From Zoogloea sp. (GTDB lineage: Bacteria; Pseudomonadota; Gammaproteobacteria; Burkholderiales; Rhodocyclaceae), in contig NZ_JAOAUU010000058.1 in NCBI RefSeq assembly GCF_030157465.1, positions 186,001 to 250,000 of the forward strand: a DNA stretch of 64,000 bases, read 5' to 3'. Within the stretch, counting starts at the first letter, position 1; each line of letters begins with the position of its first letter. A program made the position numbers and the translations under genes. Under the pieces are notes generated by a model. It did not search any database and was not told where the DNA came from. It saw nothing but the letters and a program-made list of their open reading frames with translations. Below, piece by piece: positions 7,328 through 17,182 of this stretch.

Positions 7328-10060
7328 TCAATGGGCTTCGTCCCAGTTGTCTCCAGCCCCCACTTCGGCAAGCAGCGGCACGGAAAGTTGCGCCACGCCG
7401 GCCATCAATCTGGGCAGTTGCTCGCGAATCAGCGCCACTTCGGCGTCAGGCACTTCGAGCACCAGTTCGTCGTGCACCTGCAGAATGAGCCGCGACTTGA
7501 CGCCGGATTCCTTGAGCCACTGGGAGGTGGCGATCATGGCTTTCTTGATCAGGTCGGCGGCGGTGCCCTGCATCGGCGCGTTGATCGCGGCCCGCTCGGC
7601 GCCCTGGCGGCGACCGACCTGCTGGGCGCGGATATCCGGCAGGTGCAGGCGGCGCCCGAACACCGTCTCCACGTAGCCCTTGGTCTTGGCCTCCAGGCGG
7701 GTGCGCTCCATGTAGGCGGCGACGCCGGGGTAACGGGCGAAGTAGCGGTCGATGTAGTTGGCGGCGGCAACGCGTTCGATGCCGAGATTTTTGGCCAGGC
7801 CGTGGGCGCTCATGCCGTAGATCAGGCCGAAGTTGATCACCTTGGCGTAGCGGCGCTGCTCGCTGGTCACTTCCAGCGGGGTGACGCCGAAGATCTCGCC
7901 GGCGGTGGCGCGGTGCACGTCCTCGCCGCGGGCGAAGGCGCCGGTCAGGCCGGCGTCGCCGGACAGGTGGGCCATGATGCGCAGTTCGATCTGCGAGTAG
8001 TCGGCCGACACGATCTTGTGGCCCTTGGGGGCGATGAAGGCGGCGCGGATGCGGCGGCCTTCCGGCGTGCGGATGGGGATGTTCTGCAGGTTGGGCTCGG
8101 AGCTGGCGAGGCGGCCGGTGACGGCCACGGCCTGGCTGAAGCTGGTGTGCACGCGGCCGGTGAGGCGGTTCACCATCAGCGGCAGCTTGTCGGTGTAGGT
8201 GTTCTTGAGCTTGGCGAGGCTGCGGTGCTCGAGCAGCAGCTTGGGCAGCGGATAGTCGTCGGCGAGCTGGGAGAGCACGTCCTCGTCGGTGGAGGGCTGG
8301 CCGGTGGCCGTTTTTTTGACGACCGGCAGGCCGAGCTTGGTGAACAGGATTTCGCCAAGCTGCTTGGGCGAGCCCAGGTTGAAGGGCTGACCGGCCAGCA
8401 CGTGGGCCTGCTGCTCCAGCTCGTGGAGGCGGCGGCCGAGTTCTTCGGAATGCTGGGCGAGCAGGAAGTCGTCGATCAGCACGCCGTTGCGTTCCATCTC
8501 GAAAAGCACCCGGGCGGTGGGCAGTTCGATGTCACGGTACAGCGCGGCAAGGCCCGGCTCGGCCGCCAGTTGAGCCGCCAGGTTGTGGTGCAGGCGCAGG
8601 GTGATGTCGGCGTCTTCGGCCGCGTATTCGGTGGCGCGGGCAAGCTCCACGTCGCCAAAACCGATCTGCTTGGCGCCCTTGCCGCAGACTTCGGCGTAAG
8701 TGAGCGTCTTGATGCCGAGGTGGCGGCTGGCCAGCGAATCCATGTCGTGGGATTTGTCGCTTTCCAGCACGTAGGATTCGAGCAGCGTGTCTTCCGCAAT
8801 GCCGGCAAGCTGGATGCCGTGGTTGGCCAGGATGTGGGCGTCGTATTTCAGATTCTGGCCGAGCTTGCGGTGGGCGTCGGATTCGAGCCAGGGCTTGAGC
8901 TTTGCCAGCACTTCGGCCAGCGGCAGCTGGGCCGGCGCGTCGGCGTAGCGGTGGGAGAGCGGCAGGTAGGCCGCTTCGCCCTCAACGATGGCAAACGACA
9001 TGCCGACCAGGGTGGCCAGCATCGGGTCGAGGCCGGTGGTTTCGGTGTCGAAGGCGGTAAGCCCGGCAGCGGAAATCTTCGCCAGCCAGGCGTCGAAGGA
9101 TGCCCAGTCGAGCAGGGTTTCGTAGCCGGTGCGATGGGCGCCGGGTTCGCCCGGAGCTTCTGTGGGCTCAGTGGCTTCGGCGGCGCCGGCAGCCGGGGCA
9201 AGCGGGCGATGGACGCCCTCTTCGAGTTCCTTCAGCCAGCCCTTGAATTCCATGCGCCGGTAAATGGCGGCCAGCACGTCCTTGTCGTCTTCACGGGCGA
9301 GCAGTTCGGTGAGCGCAACCGGCAGGCTCAGGTCGGTGACCACGGTTACCAGCCGGCGGCCGAGGGGCAGAAAATCCAGGTGTTTTCTCAGGTTTTCGCC
9401 GACCTTGCCGCCCACTTTGTCGGCGTTGGCGATGAGGTTGTCGAGGGTGCCGTATTCGGTAAGCCACTTCACGGCGGTCTTGGGGCCGCACTTTTCAACG
9501 CCGGGCACGTTGTCCACGGTGTCGCCGATCAGCGTGAGGTAATCGACGATGCGATTCGGCGGCACGCCGAACTTGGCGGTCACGCCGGCCTCGTCGAGCA
9601 CTTCCTCGCTCATGGTGTTCACCCAGCGCACGCCGGGCTGCACGAGCTGGGTCAAGTCCTTGTCGCCGGTGGAGATCACCACGTCCCAGCCGGCCTCGAC
9701 GGCCTGGCGGGTGAGCGTGCCGATCACGTCGTCGGCCTCGACGCCGTCTTCAACCAGCAGCGGCCAGCCTTCGGCCTTCACCGCCTCGTGCAGCGGCTCG
9801 ATCTGGGCGCGCAGGTCGTCGGGCATGGACGGACGCTGGGCCTTGTAGTCGGGAAACCAGTCGTCGCGGAAAGTCTTGCCTTTGGCATCGAATACGCAGG
9901 CGCGGTATTCCGCCTTGTAGTCGGATTCGAGCCGACGTAGCATGGACAGCACGCCGCGCACGGCGCCGGTGGGCTCGCCCGCCGAGTTGCGCAGGTCGGG
10001 CAGGGCATGAAAGGCGCGGTACAGATAGCTGGAGCCATCAACGAGCAACAGGGTGGGCAT
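7328..10060 (-). CDS. polA: DNA polymerase I
   Basis: 910 residues with all three domains. The N-terminal FEN-type 5'-3' exonuclease runs to about residue 290 (LLVDGSSYLYRAFHALPD; STGDKDLTQLV; LIGDTVDNVPGV). A proofreading 3'-5' exonuclease keeps its acidic residues (TAFDTETTGLDP). The C-terminal polymerase has motif A SADYSQIELR, motif B KVINFGLIYGM and motif C QVHDELVLEV. The enzyme fills gaps and removes RNA primers. The start at ATG 10060 (MPTLLLVDGSS) matches other PolA N-termini. It is divergent from the LOG gene, with 60 bases between them. Confidence 0.97.
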   Translation of the reverse strand: MPTLLLVDGSSYLYRAFHALPDLRNSAGEPTGAVRGVLSMLRRLESDYKAEYRACVFDAKGKTFRDDWFPDYKAQRPSMPDDLRAQIEPLHEAVKAEGWPLLVEDGVEADDVIGTLTRQAVEAGWDVVISTGDKDLTQLVQPGVRWVNTMSEEVLDEAGVTAKFGVPPNRIVDYLTLIGDTVDNVPGVEKCGPKTAVKWLTEYGTLDNLIANADKVGGKVGENLRKHLDFLPLGRRLVTVVTDLSLPVALTELLAREDDKDVLAAIYRRMEFKGWLKELEEGVHRPLAPAAGAAEATEPTEAPGEPGAHRTGYETLLDWASFDAWLAKISAAGLTAFDTETTGLDPMLATLVGMSFAIVEGEAAYLPLSHRYADAPAQLPLAEVLAKLKPWLESDAHRKLGQNLKYDAHILANHGIQLAGIAEDTLLESYVLESDKSHDMDSLASRHLGIKTLTYAEVCGKGAKQIGFGDVELARATEYAAEDADITLRLHHNLAAQLAAEPGLAALYRDIELPTARVLFEMERNGVLIDDFLLAQHSEELGRRLHELEQQAHVLAGQPFNLGSPKQLGEILFTKLGLPVVKKTATGQPSTDEDVLSQLADDYPLPKLLLEHRSLAKLKNTYTDKLPLMVNRLTGRVHTSFSQAVAVTGRLASSEPNLQNIPIRTPEGRRIRAAFIAPKGHKIVSADYSQIELRIMAHLSGDAGLTGAFARGEDVHRATAGEIFGVTPLEVTSEQRRYAKVINFGLIYGMSAHGLAKNLGIERVAAANYIDRYFARYPGVAAYMERTRLEAKTKGYVETVFGRRLHLPDIRAQQVGRRQGAERAAINAPMQGTAADLIKKAMIATSQWLKESGVKSRLILQVHDELVLEVPDAEVALIREQLPRLMAGVAQLSVPLLAEVGAGDNWDEAH

Positions 10061-10120
10061 GGATTCGCGAGGCCGAGCAGGCGAAACCTCACCTCTCACC
10101 CCTCACTCCTTACAAGAAAA

Positions 10121-10846
10121 ATGACTGCAAAAGACAAACTCCCCAAGGTGGTGCCCACTACGGCGGCACAAAACTTCACGGCCAGGGAGTCGTGGCGGAT
10201 TTTTGGAATTATGGCAGAGTTCGTCGAGGCCACTGAGCGGCTCAAGCCGATCCGCCCGGCCGTCTCGATCTTCGGCAGCGCCCGCACCAAGCCCGACCAC
10301 CCTTACTACGCCAGCACCGAACGCATCGCCCGGCTTTTGTCGGATGCCGGCTTCTCGGTCATCTCGGGTGGCGGCCCCGGCATCATGGAAGCCGCCAACA
10401 AGGGCGCCTACTTCGGCAAGTCGCCCAGCGTGGGGCTCAACATCCAGTTGCCGATGGAGCAGCGGGCCAACCCCTACCAGGATATTTCCCAGACTTTCCA
10501 GCACTTCTTCGCGCGCAAGTTCATGTTCGTGAAGTTCGCCATCGCCTATGTGGTGATGCCGGGCGGCTTCGGCACCCTCGACGAAATGCTCGAGGCCATG
10601 ACGCTGATCCAGACCGGCAAGAGCCGCAAGATTCCGGTGATTCTGGTCCACGAGCCGTTCTGGCGCGGGCTGATCGACTGGTTCAAGGACAGGCTGGTGG
10701 AAGAGGGCATGATCAACCCGGAAGACCTCAACCTGATCCAGATCATCGACGAGCCGGAAAAGGTGGTCGATGCCATTTTCAACCATTACCAGAGCCGCGG
10801 CTTCCTGCCGCTGCCGGAAGAGCACGAGCTGATGCTCAACCTCTGA
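10121..10846 (+). CDS. LOG-family phosphoribohydrolase (TIGR00730)
   Basis: 241 residues. The LOG signature is intact: GGGPGIMEAANKGA near residues 85-98 and PGGFGTLDE at about 147-155. Such enzymes hydrolyse nucleoside 5'-monophosphates (in plants and some bacteria cytokinin ribotides) to the base and ribose 5-phosphate. ATG 10121 was chosen because the frame upstream is the polA leader read backwards. The N-terminal 40 residues before the Rossmann core are longer than in the shortest family members and match the long bacterial type. The physiological substrate is unknown. Confidence 0.9.
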   Translation: MTAKDKLPKVVPTTAAQNFTARESWRIFGIMAEFVEATERLKPIRPAVSIFGSARTKPDHPYYASTERIARLLSDAGFSVISGGGPGIMEAANKGAYFGKSPSVGLNIQLPMEQRANPYQDISQTFQHFFARKFMFVKFAIAYVVMPGGFGTLDEMLEAMTLIQTGKSRKIPVILVHEPFWRGLIDWFKDRLVEEGMINPEDLNLIQIIDEPEKVVDAIFNHYQSRGFLPLPEEHELMLNL

Positions 10847-10893
10847 CCGCCCCATCGCGCAGGTTACAATCGCGGCATCGTCAGGAGACCTCC

Positions 10894-11235
10894 ATGCCAC
10901 GCGTCCATCATTTCGCCGCCCTGCTCTTCGCCGTCACCGCGGCGGCCTGGGCCCAGCAAGCCCCCCAGAAGCTCGAACCCCTGCCCGAACCACCCCCGCC
11001 GCCGCAGGGCATGGAACTCGACAACGAGGTCGAGCAGCAGGTGACCATCGGCAAGAAGGGCGAGGACACGGTGGAGGAATTCCGCGCCAACGGCCAGCTC
11101 TACATGATCAAGGTCACCCCGCCCCACGGCGTGCCCTACTATCTCTACGACGACATCGGCAACGGCGACTTCACCCGCCGCGACGCCCAGGACAGCGGAA
11201 TCCGCGTGCCCAAGTGGGTGATCAAGCGCTGGTAG
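10894..11235 (+). CDS. Exported DUF2782 protein
   Basis: 113 residues: a signal peptide (HHFAALLFAVTAAAWA), a proline-rich linker (EPLPEPPPPPQG), then a compact domain with EQQVTIGKKGEDTVEEFRA and GVPYYLYDDIGNGDF. This is the DUF2782 pattern, found next to polA across beta- and gammaproteobacteria. An RBS (AGGAG) precedes ATG 10894 by 6-7 bases. It is followed by a strong terminator, so it forms the end of the unit with the LOG gene. The function is unknown; the location is periplasmic. Confidence 0.85.
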   Translation: MPRVHHFAALLFAVTAAAWAQQAPQKLEPLPEPPPPPQGMELDNEVEQQVTIGKKGEDTVEEFRANGQLYMIKVTPPHGVPYYLYDDIGNGDFTRRDAQDSGIRVPKWVIKRW

Positions 11236-11255
11236 GCTGGCGCTGCTTCACCATT

Positions 11256-11283
11256 AAAAAGGCCGGGAAAACCCGGCCTTTTT
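11256..11283. terminator. Bidirectional intrinsic terminator
   Basis: AAAAAGGCCGGG and CCCGGCCTTTTT form a perfect stem around a four-base loop, with A and T runs on both sides. It serves the DUF2782 gene on the + strand and sppA on the - strand. Confidence 0.93.
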
Positions 11284-11300
11284 GCTGTCCGCTGCCCCGT

Positions 11301-13133
11301 TCAGGGCGCCTCGCACAGGCAGTGCAGATACATGTGCCCCGGGTCGTTCCACAGGGCCAGCGCCTGCAGCTCGCTGCGCAGACGGGCCAGCGTGGTTTCC
11401 ACCAGCGACGGCCGGGGCTGGGTGCCGTCGGGCTCGTCGCCGTTGTCGAGCAGGCGGGCCAGCAGCTGGTCGCGGGGCGACATCGGCTTTTCAACGTAGA
11501 CCACGTCGTAATCGGTCAGCCCGGCGCGGGCCGCGGCAGACTTGAGGGCGGCATCCAGCCCGCCGAGCTTGTCCACCAGGCCTTTTTCCTTCGCCTGGCT
11601 CCCCAGCCAGACACGGCCCTGGGCCACCTCGTCCACCGCTTCGGGGCTCATCTTGCGCGCCGTGCCCACCACTGCCAGAAAACGCCGGTAGCCGTATTCG
11701 ATCGTCTGCTGCAGCACATTGGCCACCTGCGGATCGACCGGCCGGCGCAGGTCGAGCCCGCCGGACAGCGGCGTGGTGCCGATGCCATCAACGGTCAGGC
11801 CGAGCTTGTCCATCGGGCCGGAGAGATCGGGCAGCATCGCAAAGATGCCGATCGAACCGGTGATGGTGGTCGGGCTGGCCCACACTTCGTCGGCCGCCAT
11901 GCTGATCCAGTAGCCGCCCGATGCCGCCACCGACCCCATCGACACAACGACTGTTTTGCCCGCCTGACGGGTCAGTTCGAGTTCGCGGCGAATCACCTCG
12001 GACGCGGTGGCGCTGCCGCCGGGGCTGTCGACCCGCAGCACGACCGCCTTGATCGCGTCGTCCTCGCGGGCCTGACGGATCAGGCTGGCCACGGTGTCAC
12101 CGCCAATCACGCCGGCCGGCTGTTCGCCATCGACGATGCTGCCCTGGGCGACGACCACGCCGACCTTGGCCGCCGGATGGGGCGCCTCTTCGCGCAGACG
12201 ATCCACATAGGCGCCGAGATCCACATGCTTGTAGCCCTTGCCCTCGGCGCCGGCGCCCAGCTTCTCGCGGAGGTATTCGCGCCATTCGTCGGCGGTCTTG
12301 ATGCCATCGACAAAACCGGCCGTGAGGGCCATTTTGGCGGCATCGCCACCAGCCGCGGCGAGCAGCTCGGGGGCTTCGCTCACGTAACGGGCAAAGCCTG
12401 CGCCGGCTTTCGGGCGGGCGGCAACGATGCCGGCCTGGTAAGCCTGCCACGCGGCGTCGAGGTAAATCTTGGTGGCCTCGCGGTCCTCGGGCGACATGTC
12501 GCTGCGGGTGTAGGGCTCGACGAAGGATTTGTAGGTGCCGACGCGGAAGACCTGCATCTTCACGCCGACCTGGTCGAACAGGCCCTTGAAGTAAGTGGGA
12601 AAGCGCCCGAAACCGTTGATCAATACATAACCGTCGGGGTTCACGAACACTTCGTCGGCGTGGGCGGCGAGGTAGTACTGGGCCTGGTTGTAGTGCTTGC
12701 CCCAGGCATAAACCTTTTTGCCGGCCTTGCGGAACTCGGCAATGGCGGCGGCCACCTCCTGCAACTTGGAGAGGCCGGCACCCGACATGCTGTCAGTTTC
12801 AACGACCAGCGCCTTGATGTGCGGATCGGTGGCGGCGGCGTGGATCGCGTCGATCACGTCGCGCAGCAGCACCTGATGAATGCCCTCGCCGCCCTGGATC
12901 AGGCTGATCGGGCTCTTGGCGCTGCGCTGCTCGACCAGGTTGCCGTTGGGGGCCACCAGCAGCCCCGCATCGGTGGGCAGTGGCGCCGGCCGGCTGGCCC
13001 ACCAGCCCGCCACGAGAAACACCACCACGGCGATGAACAGCAGGTTGAGACTGACCTGCCGCAGGCGGTCCACGGCCCCCCAGACGCCTGACACCATTCT
13101 TCTCACGACACCCGGTCGCGCGCTCCGCTCCAT
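11301..13133 (-). CDS. sppA: Signal peptide peptidase SppA, 67K type
   Basis: 610 residues, the full-length two-repeat form. One N-terminal membrane helix (about 28-46) anchors it, and the rest is periplasmic. The catalytic lysine is in [11 protein letters not shown] near residue 203 and the serine in [10 protein letters not shown] near 402. This Ser-Lys dyad, spread over the two repeats, is as in E. coli (K209/S409). It degrades cleaved signal peptides in the inner membrane. ATG 13133 precedes a short basic region and the membrane helix; the upstream in-frame ATG adds a non-family basic stretch. It is divergent from the CoA-binding gene. Confidence 0.95.
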   Translation of the reverse strand: MERSARPGVVRRMVSGVWGAVDRLRQVSLNLLFIAVVVFLVAGWWASRPAPLPTDAGLLVAPNGNLVEQRSAKSPISLIQGGEGIHQVLLRDVIDAIHAAATDPHIKALVVETDSMSGAGLSKLQEVAAAIAEFRKAGKKVYAWGKHYNQAQYYLAAHADEVFVNPDGYVLINGFGRFPTYFKGLFDQVGVKMQVFRVGTYKSFVEPYTRSDMSPEDREATKIYLDAAWQAYQAGIVAARPKAGAGFARYVSEAPELLAAAGGDAAKMALTAGFVDGIKTADEWREYLREKLGAGAEGKGYKHVDLGAYVDRLREEAPHPAAKVGVVVAQGSIVDGEQPAGVIGGDTVASLIRQAREDDAIKAVVLRVDSPGGSATASEVIRRELELTRQAGKTVVVSMGSVAASGGYWISMAADEVWASPTTITGSIGIFAMLPDLSGPMDKLGLTVDGIGTTPLSGGLDLRRPVDPQVANVLQQTIEYGYRRFLAVVGTARKMSPEAVDEVAQGRVWLGSQAKEKGLVDKLGGLDAALKSAAARAGLTDYDVVYVEKPMSPRDQLLARLLDNGDEPDGTQPRPSLVETTLARLRSELQALALWNDPGHMYLHCLCEAP

Positions 13134-13216
13134 CCTGCTCTCCAATGTTTGCCTGCCAGGCCGCTTGTGGCAGCCCGCACGCTTTCGGCGCTCCACCAAT
13201 CCGGTAGAATCCGCCC

Positions 13217-13630
13217 ATGTTTACCAATCCCTCTCCCGACCAGATCCGCAGCTTGCTGCAGGCGGTCAAGACCATCGCCGTCGTCGGCCTGTCGCCGCGC
13301 GCCGAGCGCCCGAGCTACCGGGTTTCGCGCTCGATGCAAGGCTTCGGGTATCGCATCGTACCGGTTCGACCGGCGGTTTCCGAAGTGCTTGGCGAAAAAG
13401 CCTACGCGCGGCTCTCGGACATGCCCTTCGTTCCCGATCTCGTGGATGTTTTTCGAGCATCTGCAGAAGTCGGCCCGATCGTGGACGAATGCATCGCCTT
13501 GGGCGTGAAGCGCATCTGGCTGCAGGACGGGGTGATCGACGAGGCCGCCGCCGCACGTGCGCTGGCGGCAGGCATCACCGTGGTGATGGACCGCTGCATA
13601 TGGCGGGATTACATGGATTTTATCGCATGA
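13217..13630 (+). CDS. YccU-type CoA-binding protein
   Basis: 137 residues forming one Rossmann-like CoA_binding domain. It has [17 protein letters not shown] at residues 18-34, a core [15 protein letters not shown] and the C-terminal MDRCIWRDY typical of YccU proteins. These bind CoA or acyl-CoA in vitro, but no reaction is established. The stop overlaps dapF by 4 bases (ATGA), so the two are co-translated. Confidence 0.88.
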   Translation: MFTNPSPDQIRSLLQAVKTIAVVGLSPRAERPSYRVSRSMQGFGYRIVPVRPAVSEVLGEKAYARLSDMPFVPDLVDVFRASAEVGPIVDECIALGVKRIWLQDGVIDEAAAARALAAGITVVMDRCIWRDYMDFIA

Positions 13631-14466
13631 GCCAGAAGCTCGCCTTTACCAAAATGCATGGCCTTGGCAACGACTTCGTGATGATCGATGCCGTTCGCCA
13701 GAACATCCAGCTCACCGAAGCCCAGGTGCGCTACCTCGGCGACCGCCACTTCGGCGTCGGCTTCGACCAGTTGCTGGTCGTCGAAACGTCGCAGACACCC
13801 GGCGTGGATTTCCGCTACCGCATCTTCAACGCCGACGGCGGCGAAGTCGAACAATGCGGCAACGGCGCCCGCTGCTTCGCCCGCTTCGTGTTCGACCAGG
13901 GCCTCACCGACAAGCGCGAAATCCGCGTCGAGACCAAAAAAGGCATCATCACCCCGCGCCTCGAAGCCGACGGCAATGTAACCGTCGACATGGGCGTCCC
14001 GGTGCTCACGCCCGCCGACGTGCCCTTCGTCAGCGATTCCGACGCGTACGTGCAGCCGCTGGATGTAGCCGGCACCACGGTGGCGATCACCGCCGTCAGC
14101 ATGGGCAACCCCCACGCCGTGCAGGTGGTGGCCAACGTGGATACCGCCCCGGTGGCCGAACAGGGCCCGCTGATCGAGCACCATCCGCGCTTTCCGGCGC
14201 GGGTCAATGCCGGCTTCCTGCAGATCGTGGATGAACACCGGGTGCGCCTGCGCGTCTTCGAGCGCGGCGCCGGCGAAACCCTGGCCTGCGGCACCGGTGC
14301 CTGTGCGGCGGTGGTGGCCGGCATCCTGCGCGAACTCGTGGTGTCGCCGGTGACCGTGGAAACCCGCGGCGGCGAACTCACCATCGCCTGGAACGGCGTC
14401 GGCACCCCGGTGATGATGACCGGCCCGGCGGTCAGCGTCTTCAGCGCTGAAATCACGCTTCCCTGA
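13627..14466 (+). CDS. dapF: Diaminopimelate epimerase
   Basis: 279 residues. It converts LL- to meso-diaminopimelate for lysine and peptidoglycan. Both catalytic cysteines are present: EQCGNGARC near residue 78 and ACGTGACA near 220. The N-terminus [15 protein letters not shown] is diagnostic. The start ATG 13627 overlaps the preceding stop. The dapF-DUF484 order is common in proteobacteria. Confidence 0.97.
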   Translation: MSQKLAFTKMHGLGNDFVMIDAVRQNIQLTEAQVRYLGDRHFGVGFDQLLVVETSQTPGVDFRYRIFNADGGEVEQCGNGARCFARFVFDQGLTDKREIRVETKKGIITPRLEADGNVTVDMGVPVLTPADVPFVSDSDAYVQPLDVAGTTVAITAVSMGNPHAVQVVANVDTAPVAEQGPLIEHHPRFPARVNAGFLQIVDEHRVRLRVFERGAGETLACGTGACAAVVAGILRELVVSPVTVETRGGELTIAWNGVGTPVMMTGPAVSVFSAEITLP

Positions 14467-14501
14467 TTTCCCCCAGCCTACTTCCAACCCGGCCCAACGC
14501 C

Positions 14502-15152
14502 ATGAAAGCTTCCGACGTCATCGAGTTTCTGCAGGCAAACCCCGAATTCTTCGACAAGAACTCGACCCTGCTGACCGACCTGACGGTGACCCACCCCAAC
14601 AACGGACAGGCCATCTCCCTCACCGAGCGCCAGCTGATCGCCCTGCGCGACCGCATCGCCCAGCTTGAGGACAAGTTCGCCGAGCTGCTGGCCTTTGGCG
14701 AGGAGAACGACGGCATCAGCGAAAAGGTGCATCGCCTGGGCCTGTCCCTGCTGGAAGCGGAAGACTTCGAATCGATCCGCCAGGCCATCTACGTGCATCT
14801 GCAGGAAGACTTCGCGGTGCCTCACGTGGCCTTCCGGGTATGGAACAGCGTGCTGTCGCGCAGCGGGCCGGAGTTTCTGGCAGTTGGCGAGGAAGTACGC
14901 TTTTTCACCGGCGACCTCAACCAGCCCTACTGCGGCGTCCCCACCCTGCGCGAAGTAAGCAACTGGTTCGGCCCGGCCGGCAAGCTGATCCGTTCGGTGT
15001 CGCTGGTGCCCCTGCGCCGCGACGAGCAAACCTTCGGGCTGCTGGCCCTGGGCAGCGAAGACCCGGAACGGTTCTATGCCGAGATGGGCACGCTGTACGT
15101 GACGCGCATCGGCGAGATGGTGTCCTGCGCCCTCCGCCGCCAATTGGGGTGA
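14502..15152 (+). CDS. DUF484 (GAF-like) protein
   Basis: 216 residues. An N-terminal helix (SDVIEFLQANPEFF) and a coiled-coil (SLTERQLIALRDRIAQLEDK) lead into a GAF-like domain with SVSLVPLRRDEQTFGLLALGS. This is the DUF484 family, usually lying between dapF and xerC. Here the next gene is rlmI, and no xerC follows. A 120-bp inverted-repeat element begins at the stop codon. The function is unknown. Confidence 0.9.
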   Translation: MKASDVIEFLQANPEFFDKNSTLLTDLTVTHPNNGQAISLTERQLIALRDRIAQLEDKFAELLAFGEENDGISEKVHRLGLSLLEAEDFESIRQAIYVHLQEDFAVPHVAFRVWNSVLSRSGPEFLAVGEEVRFFTGDLNQPYCGVPTLREVSNWFGPAGKLIRSVSLVPLRRDEQTFGLLALGSEDPERFYAEMGTLYVTRIGEMVSCALRRQLG

Positions 15153-15270
15153 GGGGCGCATAAGGCTACTGCGCGGGCCGATCTTGCGCCTGCGATGCTC
15201 ACCGTACAGTTCGTACGGTTGCGCTTCTCGGCACAACCTCGACCCGCTCGCTACGCCCTCTGCGCCCCTC
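15151..15270. repeat. 120-bp element with perfect 10-bp terminal inverted repeats
   Basis: GAGGGGCGCA at 15151-15160 is the exact reverse complement of TGCGCCCCTC at 15261-15270. Near the centre, CCGTACAGTTCGTACGG (15202-15218) forms a second hairpin. No coding frame runs through it. The architecture resembles a miniature inverted-repeat element or an intergenic palindromic repeat. No target-site duplication was recognised. Whether other copies exist in the genome cannot be seen here. Confidence 0.5.
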
Positions 15271-15318
15271 CGGCGCTTGGGCGGTTTATTTTTCTGATTA
15301 TTCTTTGGTTTTCCCACC

Positions 15319-16503
15319 ATGGCTGAACTCATTCTCAAATCCGGCAATGACCGGTCCGTGCTTCGTCGTCACCCCTGGATCTTCGCGGGTTCGGTAGATC
15401 GGCTGGAAGGGCGGGCGCGGCCGGGTGACACGGTGCTGGTGCAGGATTCGCGCGGCAAGCCGCTGGCGCGGGCAGCGTGGTCGCCGGAATCGCAGATCCG
15501 GGCGCGGGTGTGGAGTTTCGATCCGGAGCAGTCCATCGATCACGCTTTCATCAAGCGGGCGGTGGCGACTTCGGTGGCACGCCGGGCCGCCCACCCCTGG
15601 CTGGCCGGGCAGGAGGGCGTGCGCCTGATCCACGGTGAATCCGACGGCCTGCCGGGCGTCATCGCCGACCGTTACGGCGCCGTGGTGGTAGTCCAGCTCA
15701 CCAGCGCAGGCGCCGACAAGTGGCGCGACGCCATCGTTGCCGGGCTGGTCCAGGCCACCGGTTGCAGCGCCGTGTATGAGCGTTCGGATTCGGACGTGCG
15801 CAAGCTCGAAGGCCTCGGGCCGGTTACCGGCCTGGTTTACGGCGAAATGCCCGAATCGCTCACCATCGTCGAAAACGGCGTGCGCATGGAAGTGGACGTG
15901 GCCGGCGGCCATAAAACCGGCTTTTACCTCGACCAGCGTGAAAACCGCCAGCTCACCGGCCGCCTCGCCGCCGGGCGCGACGTGCTCAACTGCTTTTGCT
16001 ACACCGGCGGCTTCTCGCTGCAGGCACTGGCCGGCGGCGCCAAAAGCGTCATCTCCATCGACTCGTCCGGCCCCGCGCTGGCCACCGCGGCGCGCAACAT
16101 GGCGCTCAACCCGCAGCTCGACGCCAGCCGCGCCGAATGGCGCGAGGACGACGTCTTTCAGGCCCTCCGCAACCTCAAGGCCGAAGGCCGCAAGTTCGAC
16201 CTGATCATCCTTGATCCGCCCAAGTTCGCGCCGTCCGCCGCCCACGCCGAACGGGCCGCCCGCGCCTACAAGGACATCAACCTGCTCGGCTTGCGCCTGC
16301 TCAACCCCGGCGGCATTTTGATGACCTACTCGTGCTCCGGTGGAATCGGGCTCGAAATGTTCCAGAAGATCGTCGCCAGTGCCGCCTCTGACGTGGGCAT
16401 CGACGCACGCATCCTGCATCGTCTGTCGGCGGCCCCCGACCATCCGGTCGGTCTGGCCGTTCCGGAGGGCGAATACCTTAAGGGGCTGGCCTGCCAGGTG
16501 TGA
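15319..16503 (+). CDS. rlmI: 23S rRNA m5C1962 methyltransferase RlmI-like
   Basis: 394 residues, the RlmI (YccW) length. An N-terminal PUA-like domain (LRRHPWIFAGSVDRLEG) is followed by a middle domain (ESDGLPGVIADRYG). The C-terminal SAM methyltransferase has NCFCYTGGFSL (motif I), DPPKF (motif IV) and TYSCSGG, which holds the catalytic cysteine. It methylates C1962 of 23S rRNA in characterised homologues. It stands alone after the inverted-repeat element. Confidence 0.9.
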   Translation: MAELILKSGNDRSVLRRHPWIFAGSVDRLEGRARPGDTVLVQDSRGKPLARAAWSPESQIRARVWSFDPEQSIDHAFIKRAVATSVARRAAHPWLAGQEGVRLIHGESDGLPGVIADRYGAVVVVQLTSAGADKWRDAIVAGLVQATGCSAVYERSDSDVRKLEGLGPVTGLVYGEMPESLTIVENGVRMEVDVAGGHKTGFYLDQRENRQLTGRLAAGRDVLNCFCYTGGFSLQALAGGAKSVISIDSSGPALATAARNMALNPQLDASRAEWREDDVFQALRNLKAEGRKFDLIILDPPKFAPSAAHAERAARAYKDINLLGLRLLNPGGILMTYSCSGGIGLEMFQKIVASAASDVGIDARILHRLSAAPDHPVGLAVPEGEYLKGLACQV

Positions 16504-16569
16504 CAAAGTCCCTGAAGGGGCAGATTTATCGGGGCACGACAAGGCGCAGACGTATATCCGTTGGTCATT

Positions 16570-16602
16570 GAATGGTTAAATATTGTTTCACATTGACCAT
16601 TC
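16570..16602. promoter_or_regulatory. Inverted repeat, candidate operator of the following regulator
   Basis: GAATGGTTAA (16570-16579) and TTGACCATTC (16593-16602) are inverted with one mismatch and lie 23-55 bases before the regulator's start. This is a position suitable for autorepression. The region is AT-rich compared with its surroundings. The role is inferred from position and symmetry only. Confidence 0.4.
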
Positions 16603-16624
16603 GGGATATTCCACGGAGATGCAC

Positions 16625-17146
16625 ATGACCACCGCTCTGCCCCCTGAGTCTCCCGAGTCTGTCTCGGCCGGCCAGAAAACCGGTATCAGCGTGGCAGAAA
16701 TACCGCGCGAGCAGCGCGTCGCCGCCTTGCTGCTGTCGCGCTACAACCTGCGCTATCTGGTCCGGCTGTATGCCGCCTTCGAGGGCGACCTGCTGCTGCC
16801 CATCGTGCTTGGCGAAGTCGCCATGTACAACGTCAGCGGCCTGCTGCCCGACGATCCCGCCACGCTGGCAGCCAGCTTCTGCGACGATCCTAACCATATC
16901 CCGCTGCGCCCCTGCAACGCCTTCTCGATCAGTTCATCCACCGGTATCCCGCGCGAAACCGTGCGCCGCAAGGTCAGCCACCTTATCCAGCACGGCTGGA
17001 TCGACCGCGACACCCGCGGCGGCCTGACCATCACCCCCAAGGCCGTGGCCCTGTGCCTCAAACCCTTCCACGAAGACAACCAGTCCGATTTTCTCGCCAC
17101 CGCCGATCGGGTGTGGGCGGCGCTGGGCGCCCCCCGGCACGCCTGA
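16625..17146 (+). CDS. Winged-helix (MarR/IclR-like) transcriptional regulator
   Basis: 173 residues from ATG 16625, which has GGAG six bases upstream; earlier in-frame ATGs lack spacing to it. The centre is a hydrophobic helical region. Residues of about 98-140 (SSSTGIPRETVRRKVSHLIQ, then HGWIDRDTRGGLTITP) form a helix-turn-helix and wing. The N-terminal 25 residues are low-complexity. An inverted repeat just upstream could be its own operator. The effector and targets are unknown. It ends convergent with ruvB. Confidence 0.65.
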   Translation: MTTALPPESPESVSAGQKTGISVAEIPREQRVAALLLSRYNLRYLVRLYAAFEGDLLLPIVLGEVAMYNVSGLLPDDPATLAASFCDDPNHIPLRPCNAFSISSSTGIPRETVRRKVSHLIQHGWIDRDTRGGLTITPKAVALCLKPFHEDNQSDFLATADRVWAALGAPRHA

Positions 17147-17182
17147 ACGCCTCATGCGTTGTGCTGGCGGCCAGACCCGCCT

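Noticed and set aside
7280-9940. Very long open frame on the + strand opposite polA (over 880 codons)
   Set aside because: It is fully antisense to an intact polA and rich in Gly, Val, His, Gln and Ala, the composition produced by reading GC-rich codons backwards. No family motif is seen.
10061-10120. Longer N-terminus for the LOG protein or polA using upstream in-frame starts
   Set aside because: The added residues come from the divergent leader and lack family similarity; the chosen starts match conserved N-termini.
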